From CAYYGL01 sp964471235 (GTDB lineage Bacteria; Calditrichota; Calditrichia; RBG-13-44-9; J075), in the NCBI GenBank assembly GCA_964471235.1, contig CAYYGL010000046.1, positions 1 to 28,516 on the forward strand: 28,516 nucleotides of DNA, read 5' to 3'. Below the pieces are notes generated by a model. The model saw nothing but the letters and a program-made list of their open reading frames with translations, did no database searches and was not told the DNA's origin. A program made the position numbers and the translations under genes. Within the stretch, counting starts at the first letter, position 1, and each line of letters opens with the position of its first letter. Positions 15,392 through 23,213 of the stretch are shown piece by piece.

Positions 15392-16384
15392 CTACGGTAC
15401 TTCAATTTTATTCAGCACCTGGCGGATAATGTATTCGGAATCGACCTGTTCCGCTTCCGCTTCGTAGGTCACGATAATGCGGTGGCGAAGCACATCGTAG
15501 GCGATGGCTTTCACATCATCGGGATTCACAAAGCCACGGCGGCGCAGGAACGCATGGGCTTTGGCAGCTTTCTTTAAGTTCAGGGATGCGCGAGGAGAGG
15601 CACCGAAGGCAATCAGCGGTTTTAAATCCGACAGGCCGAAATTTTCCGGCTCCCGGGTGGCAAAAACGAGATCGATGATATACTCTTCAATTTTATCCGC
15701 CATATATACCTCATTCACCACGCTGCGGGCGGACACAATCTCTGCCGGACTGACGACCGGCTGCACACCCGGGGTGTTTTCGCCAGCCATGCGCCGCACA
15801 ATCTCCAGTTCTTCTGCCTTGCTGGGATAGGTCACCTTCAATTTTAACATAAACCGGTCAACCTGGGCTTCCGGCAAGGGGTAGGTGCCTTCCTGCTCGA
15901 TAGGATTCTGAGTCGCCATCACCAGGAAAGGGTCTTCCAGGGGATAGGTTTCGTCGCCGATGGTTACCTGGCGTTCCTGCATGGCTTCCAGCAGGGCGCT
16001 TTGCACCTTTGCCGGAGAGCGGTTGATTTCGTCCGCCAGGATCAGGTTGGAGAAGATGGGACCCTTGTGGGTGGTAAACTCCCCGGAACGCTGGTTGTAT
16101 ATCAAGGTTCCCACCAGGTCTGCGGGCAACAAATCGGGCGTAAATTGGATTCGTTGAAATTTGCAAGAGATAATCTGCGCCAGGGTGTTCACCGTCAGCG
16201 TCTTCGCCAGACCGGGCACCCCTTCCAGAAGAATATGCCCATTGCTCAACATGCCAATCAGCAGTCGTTCCACCATGTATTTCTGCCCAACGATCACCTT
16301 ACCGATTTCAGACATTATTTTTTCTACGAAGGCACTTTCTTGTTCGATTTTTGCATTGATTGCCTGGATATCTACCTGCTGCAT
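15392..16384 (-). CDS. moxR: MoxR-family AAA+ ATPase
   Basis: The protein has 330 aa from the chosen start. Walker A is GVPGLAKT (55-62), Walker B is LILADE (114-119), the sensor-1 asparagine is in MATQNPIEQEGTYPLPEAQ (Asn160), and an arginine-containing AQVDRF follows. A C-terminal helical lid ends VLNKIEVP. The open frame runs 57 codons further upstream across the end of the previous gene, but the ATG at 16384 follows an excellent AAGGAGG with about 4-nt spacing, so the shorter protein is chosen. MoxR ATPases act as chaperones for vWA proteins. Here DUF58, BatA and BatB are all encoded downstream on the same strand. Confidence 0.96.
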   Translation of the reverse strand: MQQVDIQAINAKIEQESAFVEKIMSEIGKVIVGQKYMVERLLIGMLSNGHILLEGVPGLAKTLTVNTLAQIISCKFQRIQFTPDLLPADLVGTLIYNQRSGEFTTHKGPIFSNLILADEINRSPAKVQSALLEAMQERQVTIGDETYPLEDPFLVMATQNPIEQEGTYPLPEAQVDRFMLKLKVTYPSKAEELEIVRRMAGENTPGVQPVVSPAEIVSARSVVNEVYMADKIEEYIIDLVFATREPENFGLSDLKPLIAFGASPRASLNLKKAAKAHAFLRRRGFVNPDDVKAIAYDVLRHRIIVTYEAEAEQVDSEYIIRQVLNKIEVP

Positions 16385-16394
16385 CGTTCCTCCT

Positions 16395-17357
16395 TCATTG
16401 TGTGTGTTCGGCTTCCCACACGTCTTTTCGGTTTTCCAAAAAATTTTCCACGATGGTATAAAAACGAGAGAAATCGTCCGGCTGTATTTCCCTACCGCCA
16501 AAAATAACCACCTCTGCCTCTTCAAACATCTTCCGGATTGGCTGTAATGTTTCATCGGTTAAGCCTTTTTCCGCCAGATAATTGCAAACCTCTTTCCCGG
16601 CAGCCGCACCGGGGGAAAGGGAGAACTCCTTCTGCAAAAACTCCCGGAACAGTTTTAACAGACGGTTGGTCATCTCATTCAGATTCGTTCCCTTGGGATC
16701 AATCTCCTGGGAGAGCTGTTTCAGGTATTCTGCTGCCGGCGATACCCGGGGGAGCACGGGCAACTTTTTCTTTGCCCGCCGCTTTTGAATGTAGCGAATC
16801 ACAAAGTAAAAAATGGTCAGGGAAAAAATCGTTAACAACGCCAGGTAAATCAAAGAACGCGTAACCCCCGAAGAATTTTCCGGCAGGGGATCGACAATCT
16901 CGATCATCATCCGCTGGGAATAAAGGGCGTCGGTTTTGCCGGTTTGGGAATCGGTATATTTAATGGTAAGCCCGTCGATGTATGCCATTCCCAGGGAGAG
17001 GGGGCGGAATTGATACGTAAAACTTTTAACAGAACGGTAGCTATTCTCTTTGAGGGGGTCTAATCGGTAAGCGGAGCCGCTGCCCTCCATGGTTAGATTG
17101 GTTAACACCGGCAATGGAATCGGTTCGATGTCATAGCGACTCATATCGCCAATCCAGGAAAGTTCCACATGAAAGATTACCGGTCGATTTAAGGGCACCC
17201 GACTGGATTCCACATAAGTTTTCAATTCGATTTGGGAAGATGGGACCGGGGTGGAAGAAGTGCTGTCATTTTGTAACCTGGTGGCTCCCGCCAGGAGATG
17301 GGAATGCACAGCAAGAAGAATAATCAAAAAGCGAATGGGAGTTCCAATTTGAACCAT
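16395..17357 (-). CDS. BatD-like single-pass membrane protein, first gene of the operon
   Basis: The protein has 320 aa from ATG 17357. A signal peptide (ending HLLAGA) is followed by a periplasmic beta-sandwich resembling a BatD module (IELKTYVESSRVPLNRPVIF, TYQFRPLSLGMAYIDGLTI). One transmembrane helix lies at about 172-192 (SLIYLALLTIFSLTIFYFVI). A basic stretch (QKRRAKKKLP) precedes a cytoplasmic helical domain. The stop lies 10 bp before moxR. A GTG four codons earlier is possible, but the ATG has GAG seven bases upstream. It shares its layout with the 12141-13235 product and BatD, making three such proteins in one operon. The cytoplasmic domain could contact MoxR or DUF58; this is inference. 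Confidence 0.8.
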   Translation of the reverse strand: MVQIGTPIRFLIILLAVHSHLLAGATRLQNDSTSSTPVPSSQIELKTYVESSRVPLNRPVIFHVELSWIGDMSRYDIEPIPLPVLTNLTMEGSGSAYRLDPLKENSYRSVKSFTYQFRPLSLGMAYIDGLTIKYTDSQTGKTDALYSQRMMIEIVDPLPENSSGVTRSLIYLALLTIFSLTIFYFVIRYIQKRRAKKKLPVLPRVSPAAEYLKQLSQEIDPKGTNLNEMTNRLLKLFREFLQKEFSLSPGAAAGKEVCNYLAEKGLTDETLQPIRKMFEEAEVVIFGGREIQPDDFSRFYTIVENFLENRKDVWEAEHTQ

Positions 17358-17522
17358 GGCACAGCTCACTACCGGTTTAGTATGAAAGAGGAGAAGCCAT
17401 ATCCCTTCTTTATGAATGTTTGCACTCTCCTTCAGCTAATGCAACATTATGATGGCAACATCAATTTTACCTTAAAATAGATTCCCAATACCCGGTAAAC
17501 GAGAGAAAGTTCCCACAAAATT

Positions 17523-17554
17523 AAAAAAGGGGTGAAGTCAGGCAACCCCACCCC
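17523..17554 (-). terminator. Candidate intrinsic terminator after the TPR lipoprotein gene
   Basis: On the minus strand GGGGTG and CACCCC form a perfect 6-bp GC-rich stem (17554-17549 with 17534-17529, 14-nt loop), followed directly by six T (17528-17523). It lies 23 bp after the lipoprotein stop and upstream of the Bat operon, where a transcript end is expected. The loop is rather long. Confidence 0.55.
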
Positions 17555-17577
17555 CGGTGCATCAAAAATTCCGATGC

Positions 17578-18009
17578 TTATTTTTTAGCAGAGACTACCT
17601 TGCCCTCAGAGTTCGAGGTACTTTCCGGGGAAGCCTCCTCATCTCCTTTTAAAAACGGTAAATCTTCAACATCTTTCCCCAAATTCTCCAACTCATATTT
17701 GGCATCATCCGCCAATTCGTGGTTGGGGTATTTCTCCAGAAACTCCGTGTAATACTTTCTGGCTTTTTCCAGGTTGTTCAGATGATTCGCATTCAGATAG
17801 CCCATCATAAACAACGCCTTGGAACTGAAGACTCCATTGGGGAATTTTTGATAAATGATTTCAAAATTTTGTTCTGCCTTTTCCCAATTTTGCTGCCCCA
17901 TATATTGATTGGCAAGGTCAAAATACTCTTTTTCTCCCATCTCTTCCGAGCAGGAAAGCACCAGAAATACTGCCAACAAACTAACGCCGATGAATCGAAT
18001 GGCTTTCAT
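17578..18009 (-). CDS. TPR lipoprotein (BamD/YbgF-like repeats)
   Basis: The 143-aa protein has a lipoprotein signal with lipobox FLVLSC (Cys20), then about three TPR-like helix pairs (YFDLANQYMGQQNWEKAEQN, IYQKFPNGVFSSKALFMMGY, KARKYYTEFLEKYPNHELAD) and a short Ser/Glu-rich tail. The repeats resemble those of BamD and YbgF, but the protein is much shorter than either, so only a periplasmic adaptor role can be suggested. GGAGG lies six bases before the ATG. It appears to be a single-gene unit with its own candidate promoter and terminator, placed between the polysaccharide cluster and the Bat operon. Confidence 0.85.
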   Translation of the reverse strand: MKAIRFIGVSLLAVFLVLSCSEEMGEKEYFDLANQYMGQQNWEKAEQNFEIIYQKFPNGVFSSKALFMMGYLNANHLNNLEKARKYYTEFLEKYPNHELADDAKYELENLGKDVEDLPFLKGDEEASPESTSNSEGKVVSAKK

Positions 18010-18052
18010 CAGAAGCCTCCACTCTATTGGTTATTCATAAAAAATGCGGAAT

Positions 18053-18081
18053 AATATATTCGGTACTCTGTTGAAATGCAA
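18053..18081 (-). promoter_or_regulatory. Candidate sigma-70-like promoter for the TPR lipoprotein gene
   Basis: On the minus strand TTGCAT (18081-18076) and TATATT (18058-18053) are separated by exactly 17 bases, about 45 bp upstream of the ATG. Both boxes are close to the sigma-70 consensus. No transcript evidence is available, and FCB-group promoters often differ, so this is a candidate only. Confidence 0.45.
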
Positions 18082-18107
18082 GTGAATTTAAGATAGGAGA
18101 TTGGCAA

Positions 18108-20201
18108 TCACTCCGTTTTAAACAGGGCACGCATCAGGATTTCCAGGTCTAACAACAACGATTGATTTTTCAGATAAAACAGATAGTACTTTTCCATATC
18201 TTCTGTTGTGGTAATTTTATCTTGATTAATCTGTACCAGACCGGTAATGCCCGGTTGATGCCAGTACCGGGTAAAGGGATGGTGCTGATTTTCCTGCTCG
18301 AAGGGTGCGCCTACCAGGGTTAGTTTTCCTTGAATCACTGCCCAGAACAACAGCCACAGGTTTAACAGCGAATGAGGACGCCCGGTCTCCGCCTGGTAAA
18401 GGGTTATCCCTTCTCCTTTATGTCCTATGATTCGAACCGCCCGAATTTTTTTCCGGCATATCAGAAACACGGGCAACATGACAGGCAAGCCGAGGATAAA
18501 ACCAGGAATTGAGACCGTCAGGTCAAACAATCGTTTTACAAAACGGTTAAATGGGTTGCCGATAGCGTATTCAATGTCTAACAACGGATAATCATCCAGT
18601 CGTTCGATGGAAGATTTGCCAATCACCACTTCCAAATTGGACGGGGCTATTTTGTACTCCAGATGAGCCCGGGAGATTTTGCTCATGGTTTTCAGAATGG
18701 TTTCATAGCTGAGCTTCTCTGAGGAAAAGATAACCTGACGCACCCGGTATAACGCAATCAACTTTTCCAGGTTTTCCATCCGCCCTAACACCGGAATCTG
18801 ATTTTCCCGAAACTCATGACCATTTTCTTCAATCGTTACCACTCCGATCAATTCATAACCGATGTCTTTCATCTCCCGAATTTTTTGATAGAGCATTGCC
18901 GCCCCCTTGCCATTGCCCACCAGGATGGTGGGTTTGCTGAACAGATCTTTTCCCCAGGCGCTTCGGTCTCCCCGGTAGTATCGTTTCAGGATAATACGCC
19001 ACAACATCATGAAAAGCAGGGAACCAAACGCCGCAATCAGCACCACCATCCGGGAGAAGGCAAACTGTTTCAGGAAGAAAGTTAACGATGCCAACAGGGT
19101 AAAGGTGACCATATTCACTTTTACAATACTCTGGATGGAGAGGCGGTGACGGGGGTAAACTTCCAGGTAAAATCCGCTTCCTAAAAAGATAATCGTGGAG
19201 ATGAAGTTGATCACCCAATAGTGATTGAAAAAGTCTTTCCAGTAAAATCCACGGTGAAATTCAAAACGGACAATGAATGATACCAGGAGCACGACATTTA
19301 AGATTACCGTGTCCAGTACCAGCGGGAAATGCTCCCGAAGAAAATTCCGGGAATAGATAAACATGCCCCGGAAGACGATGCCAAGGGTGATTAACCAGCG
19401 GAAGAAAAAAGCGGTATGTTGGGCATAGTATTTTTGAAAGAACTGATAGAGGGCTTTGTTAAAAGTGACCACGTAATCCAGGTTATCTTTTCGAGTGCTT
19501 TCTCCCTTGTAATGAATAATTTGTGAGGTGGGAACGTAATAAATTTTAAACGGAGTTTGGTTAATGCGGTGGCAAAGGTCGATGTCCTCACAATACATGA
19601 AAAAGCGTTCGTCAAAGAAACCGACCTGATCGAGAACTTCCTTTTTGATCATCATAAAGGAGCCGGAGATAGCCGGCACCGGGTAGGTTTGATCCGGATC
19701 GAGGTAAGTTAAATTATATCGGGCAAAAAATTTACTGCGCGGAAAAAGCTTGCTGAGCCCAATGACTTTCCAGAAGGCAATTGATGGTGTGGGAATGCTA
19801 TGCCGGCAATCCACCGAGAAGGAGCCATCCGGATTGATGATTTTGCAGGTAGCGGCACCGGCATCCGGCTGTTGTTCGAAAAACGCCAACAGCTTCTCAA
19901 ACGTGTCTTCCTGCACCACCGTGTCGGGATTAATTAGCACCACAAACTTTCCGCACACCCTCTTTAACGCAATGTTATTTGCTCGACCAAAGCCCAGGTT
20001 CTCAGAATTCTCAATCAGGATGATCTCCGGAAAGCGTTGCCGAATATACGTTACACTGCCATCCACCGAGGCATTGTCAACCACAAAAATTTCGTGGGAA
20101 TATTTGCGTAGTGCACGCTGCAAAGAAAGCAACGCCTGTTCCAAATATTCTTTGACATTATAATTAACGATGACGATGGAAATCAACGGTTGTGTTTGCA
20201 T
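18108..20201 (-). CDS. GT2 glycosyltransferase fused to a WbaP-like domain lacking its catalytic dyad
   Basis: The 697-aa protein begins with a rhamnosyltransferase-like GT2 domain (about 5-255): VDNASVDGS (41-49), NPDT (91-94), SGSFMMIKKEVL, and CEDIDLCHR (204-212). Five transmembrane helices follow (about 266-402), then a Rossmann-like domain (ILVGNGKGA, about 426-434) and a bacterial sugar-transferase domain from about 553 (FVKRLFDLTVS, later PGITGLVQINQ and LDLEIL). This second half is WbaP-shaped, but the catalytic region is shortened. The KFR-T/S-M motif is missing and the usual SLDELPQL reads SLLNLWLL (611-618), so Asp-Glu is replaced by Leu-Asn. Phosphosugar transfer by this domain is therefore doubtful, while the GT2 looks intact. 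A 262-bp spacer separates it from the upstream gene. Confidence 0.88.
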   Translation of the reverse strand: MQTQPLISIVIVNYNVKEYLEQALLSLQRALRKYSHEIFVVDNASVDGSVTYIRQRFPEIILIENSENLGFGRANNIALKRVCGKFVVLINPDTVVQEDTFEKLLAFFEQQPDAGAATCKIINPDGSFSVDCRHSIPTPSIAFWKVIGLSKLFPRSKFFARYNLTYLDPDQTYPVPAISGSFMMIKKEVLDQVGFFDERFFMYCEDIDLCHRINQTPFKIYYVPTSQIIHYKGESTRKDNLDYVVTFNKALYQFFQKYYAQHTAFFFRWLITLGIVFRGMFIYSRNFLREHFPLVLDTVILNVVLLVSFIVRFEFHRGFYWKDFFNHYWVINFISTIIFLGSGFYLEVYPRHRLSIQSIVKVNMVTFTLLASLTFFLKQFAFSRMVVLIAAFGSLLFMMLWRIILKRYYRGDRSAWGKDLFSKPTILVGNGKGAAMLYQKIREMKDIGYELIGVVTIEENGHEFRENQIPVLGRMENLEKLIALYRVRQVIFSSEKLSYETILKTMSKISRAHLEYKIAPSNLEVVIGKSSIERLDDYPLLDIEYAIGNPFNRFVKRLFDLTVSIPGFILGLPVMLPVFLICRKKIRAVRIIGHKGEGITLYQAETGRPHSLLNLWLLFWAVIQGKLTLVGAPFEQENQHHPFTRYWHQPGITGLVQINQDKITTTEDMEKYYLFYLKNQSLLLDLEILMRALFKTE

Positions 20202-20463
20202 GGCTTTCCGTACGGATGTTTTTTTCGGATATGGGGATTGAGAACGAATGAACCGTGAACAGCGAAATATAATGCGTGACGAGTAAAACGTGAAGAAACA
20301 ATGCTTTACTGAACACTGATTCCCAGGTTACTACCAAACCCGATGAGAGCAAGTTGTGTCTGCTACTCATACCCCATCTACCCGTTTACGCTGATCGCTG
20401 ATATCCGACTGATGACGGCTGAAAGCTTTATCAACCCCTGCCAACTCATACCTCATCTCCCCA
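20202..20463. repeat. Spacer of mixed degenerate short-word repeats
   Basis: The 262-bp spacer between the two WbaP-type genes holds no convincing gene. It is built of three word types. ACCGTGAACAGCGAAAT and GACGAGTAAAACGTGAAG lie at 20245-20295. ACTCATACCCCATCTACCC lies near 20365-20383, with ACTCATACCTCATCTCCCC at the other end. CTGATCGCTGAT..CTGATGACGGCTGA lies at 20391-20422. A 68-codon minus-strand frame here reads as translated repeat. Confidence 0.6.
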
Positions 20464-23001
20464 TCAACCTTTTTCAATTTTAGCCTTTTCCTTGATTGCC
20501 TTTTTGTTTCTGTGAAAGAACAATAAAATACTTCGTAGAATAATCTGAAAATCTAACCGCAGCGAAATATTTTCCACGTAAAAGATATCCAGTTTTAAGC
20601 GTTCCCGGATTTTCTTCGGTGACATCTCAAAGCGGTATTTTACCTGGGCAATGCCGGTTATTCCCGGGCGAACCATTAAGCGACGGTGGAGGAATCGTAA
20701 CCGGTGCTGATTGGAACGGTACCAGTCCGGTGGCTCCGGGCGCGGTCCCACCAGACTCATATCCCCCCGTAAAATATTAAACACCTGGGGTAGTTTATAC
20801 AAATGGGTTCGGAACAAAAATGCACCCAGGGGGTGCAGCGGCTTTTTGGGAATATCTCCCCGGTAACCCAATTGGCATAAGGTATCCTCCCTGCCAAGGC
20901 GGAACAGGTACATGTTAAAAATCCGGGCATTTTTCCCCAAAATCGGCACCTTTACAATGGTCGTTTGATGGAAACTCAAACGCACTAACACCATCAATGC
21001 CAACCAGAACGGCAGTAAACCAATCATCAGGATAAGCGCGAACAGGATGTCAATGATTCGTTTGATGATCCATTGCCATAAAACCATGTTCTCGGGAAAA
21101 ATTCGGATCAGTGCATGGGAAGCCAGGTGAGGGGTACGCCCGGAGACGATTGCCTGGAGTTCCGGGAGTGTTTTCACGACCACCTGTAAGCGGTCGCATA
21201 TCCCGATAATGTTTAGCAGGTCTTCTTTATTCCGCTCGTTCAGGGCAACGATGATTTCTTCCACCTGGTAGCGATGAATTAACTCCGGCAGTTCATGGTA
21301 ATCGCCAACAATCGGCACTCCTTCAAACAGAGACTGCTTCGAATGACGCTCGACTACCCCCAGAATGTTATATAACAAGTGATGGTTTTGCCGGATGTCC
21401 CGGATTATGTTTTTGGCTTTCCGGGTGGTGCCAATTAACAGGGTATTTTTGTAGGTGTATTCAAACAGGTGAAAGCGTTTTTCAAACTCGATAATCAACA
21501 GCCGAACTCCATTAACACAAATCACCATAATAATGGCGTAAAACGCCAGAGTGGTCAATTGGTACTGATTCAGGGGTGCTTTGGGATTGCTGTTAAACAG
21601 TAGGTCTAAATTCAGGAAGATAAGGAGCAGCAAAATACCAAAGGCGATCACCCGGGATACCTTAATGGCTTTTTCGAACCGGGACACATCCCAGGGCATC
21701 CGGTAAAGACCATTCAGCCAGAAAAGCAGTAACCAAAATCCGACAAAAAACAAGAATACCGGTTCGGAGAAGTAGTCATGAAGGGCTTTTATGGTAAACG
21801 GATGCACCATGCCGGATTCAAACCGGAACCAATAGGTTAATAAAAGTGCTATGGTAAGGGAGAAGATATCGCCTAACATAATGGCGATTTGATGCCAGAT
21901 ACGGTTGACATGCACCGGGGGACGCAGGGAGGCGCTGGTTTCCTGTTCACGGACCCCAAAACTGACGAAACGCCGGGTTTCCAGGTAACCCAACCGCCAC
22001 GCCCAAAAGATCGAGAATGCAAAAGCAACCACAAAGAGGAGGGTACCGGCTAATTCCATATAGAAAACCATCAACACGCCCAGGGTAACATAAAGCAAAG
22101 TGCAGTAATACAACAACCACACCGTGTCAAGGTGCGACACACCCAATTTTAGCAAGCGGTGATGAATGTGCTCCCGGTCCGGTTTAAAGGGATGGTCCCC
22201 CCTGCCCATGCGACGGAAAAAAGCGATCAGGGTGTCGGTTAAGGGCATGCCCAACATGACCAGCGAAGCGAGGAAGTAAACCTGGTGACTGTTTGAGATT
22301 TTGAGTGCTTCCACGGAAAAGCAGGCTAAGAGATACCCCAGCACCAGGCTACCCGCATCCCCCATAAAAATAGAGGCGGGATGGTAATTGAATTTGAGAA
22401 AACCGAGTAATGCACCCATCAAGGAGAGGGCAACCACTCCCAAAAAGATATTCCCATGTAAACTAACAATGATGGCGAATCCGGTCATAGTTATCAAACT
22501 CATACCGGCAGCCAGCCCATCTAACCCATCCATCAAATTGACGGCGTTGATGATAAACATCACCCAGAGGATGGAAAAGGGGATGCTGAATTGCCCCAGG
22601 GAAAACGTTGCCCCGCCGGGGCTGTAAAATGCCTCGATCAGGCAGCCGCTTATGGCAGCCGCACCGGCAGCTAAAAACTGCCCGAGAAATTTTTGCACCG
22701 GGGTAATGCCCCGAATGTCATCTACCATGCCGGTAACGAGGATGATGAACAAGCCCAGCCAGAAATAAACCTCTTGCTGCCAGATGTCATAAGGAAGAAT
22801 GTGGAGCACATTGGCAGTCAAAATGCCGAGAATTAACCCGGCGAAAATGCCCAGTCCTCCCAACACCGGTTTAAATCCGCGGTGAATTTTCCGTACACTG
22901 GGCAGGGCACCGATACCAAGCCGGGTAGCTATGTTCCGGGAAAGTCCTACCACGATGCCGGAGGTAAGCATGGATGTAAATAGTAATGCAATGGTTGACA
23001 T
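20464..23001 (-). CDS. WecA-type polyprenyl-phosphate GlcNAc-1-P transferase fused to a WbaP-like domain
   Basis: The 845-aa protein combines two families. Residues 1-340 are a polytopic WecA/MraY-type transferase with all motifs: VDD (93-95), NAVNLMDGLDG (152-162), GDAGS (214-218) and HIHHRLLKLG (278-287). This half should attach a sugar-1-phosphate, typically GlcNAc-1-P, to undecaprenyl phosphate. From about 370 to the end is a WbaP-like protein: transmembrane helices, a Rossmann-like domain (NTLLIGTTRKA) and a sugar-transferase domain (GDMSLVGPRPEPPD, RPGITGIAQVKYRF). There the expected LDELPQ reads LYKLPQ (734-739), so the Asp-Glu dyad is Tyr-Lys, and the KFR-T/S-M motif reads LFRLGRED. 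The second half may be regulatory or structural. AGGGG lies nine bases before the ATG. Confidence 0.92.
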   Translation of the reverse strand: MSTIALLFTSMLTSGIVVGLSRNIATRLGIGALPSVRKIHRGFKPVLGGLGIFAGLILGILTANVLHILPYDIWQQEVYFWLGLFIILVTGMVDDIRGITPVQKFLGQFLAAGAAAISGCLIEAFYSPGGATFSLGQFSIPFSILWVMFIINAVNLMDGLDGLAAGMSLITMTGFAIIVSLHGNIFLGVVALSLMGALLGFLKFNYHPASIFMGDAGSLVLGYLLACFSVEALKISNSHQVYFLASLVMLGMPLTDTLIAFFRRMGRGDHPFKPDREHIHHRLLKLGVSHLDTVWLLYYCTLLYVTLGVLMVFYMELAGTLLFVVAFAFSIFWAWRLGYLETRRFVSFGVREQETSASLRPPVHVNRIWHQIAIMLGDIFSLTIALLLTYWFRFESGMVHPFTIKALHDYFSEPVFLFFVGFWLLLFWLNGLYRMPWDVSRFEKAIKVSRVIAFGILLLLIFLNLDLLFNSNPKAPLNQYQLTTLAFYAIIMVICVNGVRLLIIEFEKRFHLFEYTYKNTLLIGTTRKAKNIIRDIRQNHHLLYNILGVVERHSKQSLFEGVPIVGDYHELPELIHRYQVEEIIVALNERNKEDLLNIIGICDRLQVVVKTLPELQAIVSGRTPHLASHALIRIFPENMVLWQWIIKRIIDILFALILMIGLLPFWLALMVLVRLSFHQTTIVKVPILGKNARIFNMYLFRLGREDTLCQLGYRGDIPKKPLHPLGAFLFRTHLYKLPQVFNILRGDMSLVGPRPEPPDWYRSNQHRLRFLHRRLMVRPGITGIAQVKYRFEMSPKKIRERLKLDIFYVENISLRLDFQIILRSILLFFHRNKKAIKEKAKIEKG

Positions 23002-23213
23002 GCCAAAATGCCCCTATCCCGTGCAATAAAAAACCGGAGAGGTCCCCTATGTTGAGGGAACCTTGCGTTTCTGCCAAATAATGAAACCGATACAACCTGG
23101 TTAATCTAACGGATTGAACGGGAAGGGGCAAATTGTTAAAAAATCTGTTGAGGAGGATCTTACGGTTCTACAACTTAGGTGGATAAGCTATTCAATGACA
23201 CCAATTTTCAAGA

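Noticed and set aside
16385..16555. 57-codon N-terminal extension of MoxR
   Set aside because: It overlaps the 3' end of the BatD-like gene in another frame and is unlike MoxR N-termini. AAGGAGG lies just before the internal ATG at 16384.
17370..17522. Promoter for the Bat operon
   Set aside because: A start site is expected here after the terminator-like hairpin, but the TTGCAT- and TTGATG-like hexamers lack convincing -10 partners at proper spacing.
20164..20370. 68-codon minus-strand frame in the spacer upstream of the GT2-WbaP gene
   Set aside because: It runs through degenerate repeat words and has no recognisable domain or ribosome site.
23041..23062. Hairpin GGTCCC/GGGAACC upstream of the WecA fusion as a terminator or attenuator
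   Set aside because: The stem is 6 bp with a bulge, and on the minus strand the T-run begins several bases after it. Too weak to annotate without transcript data.
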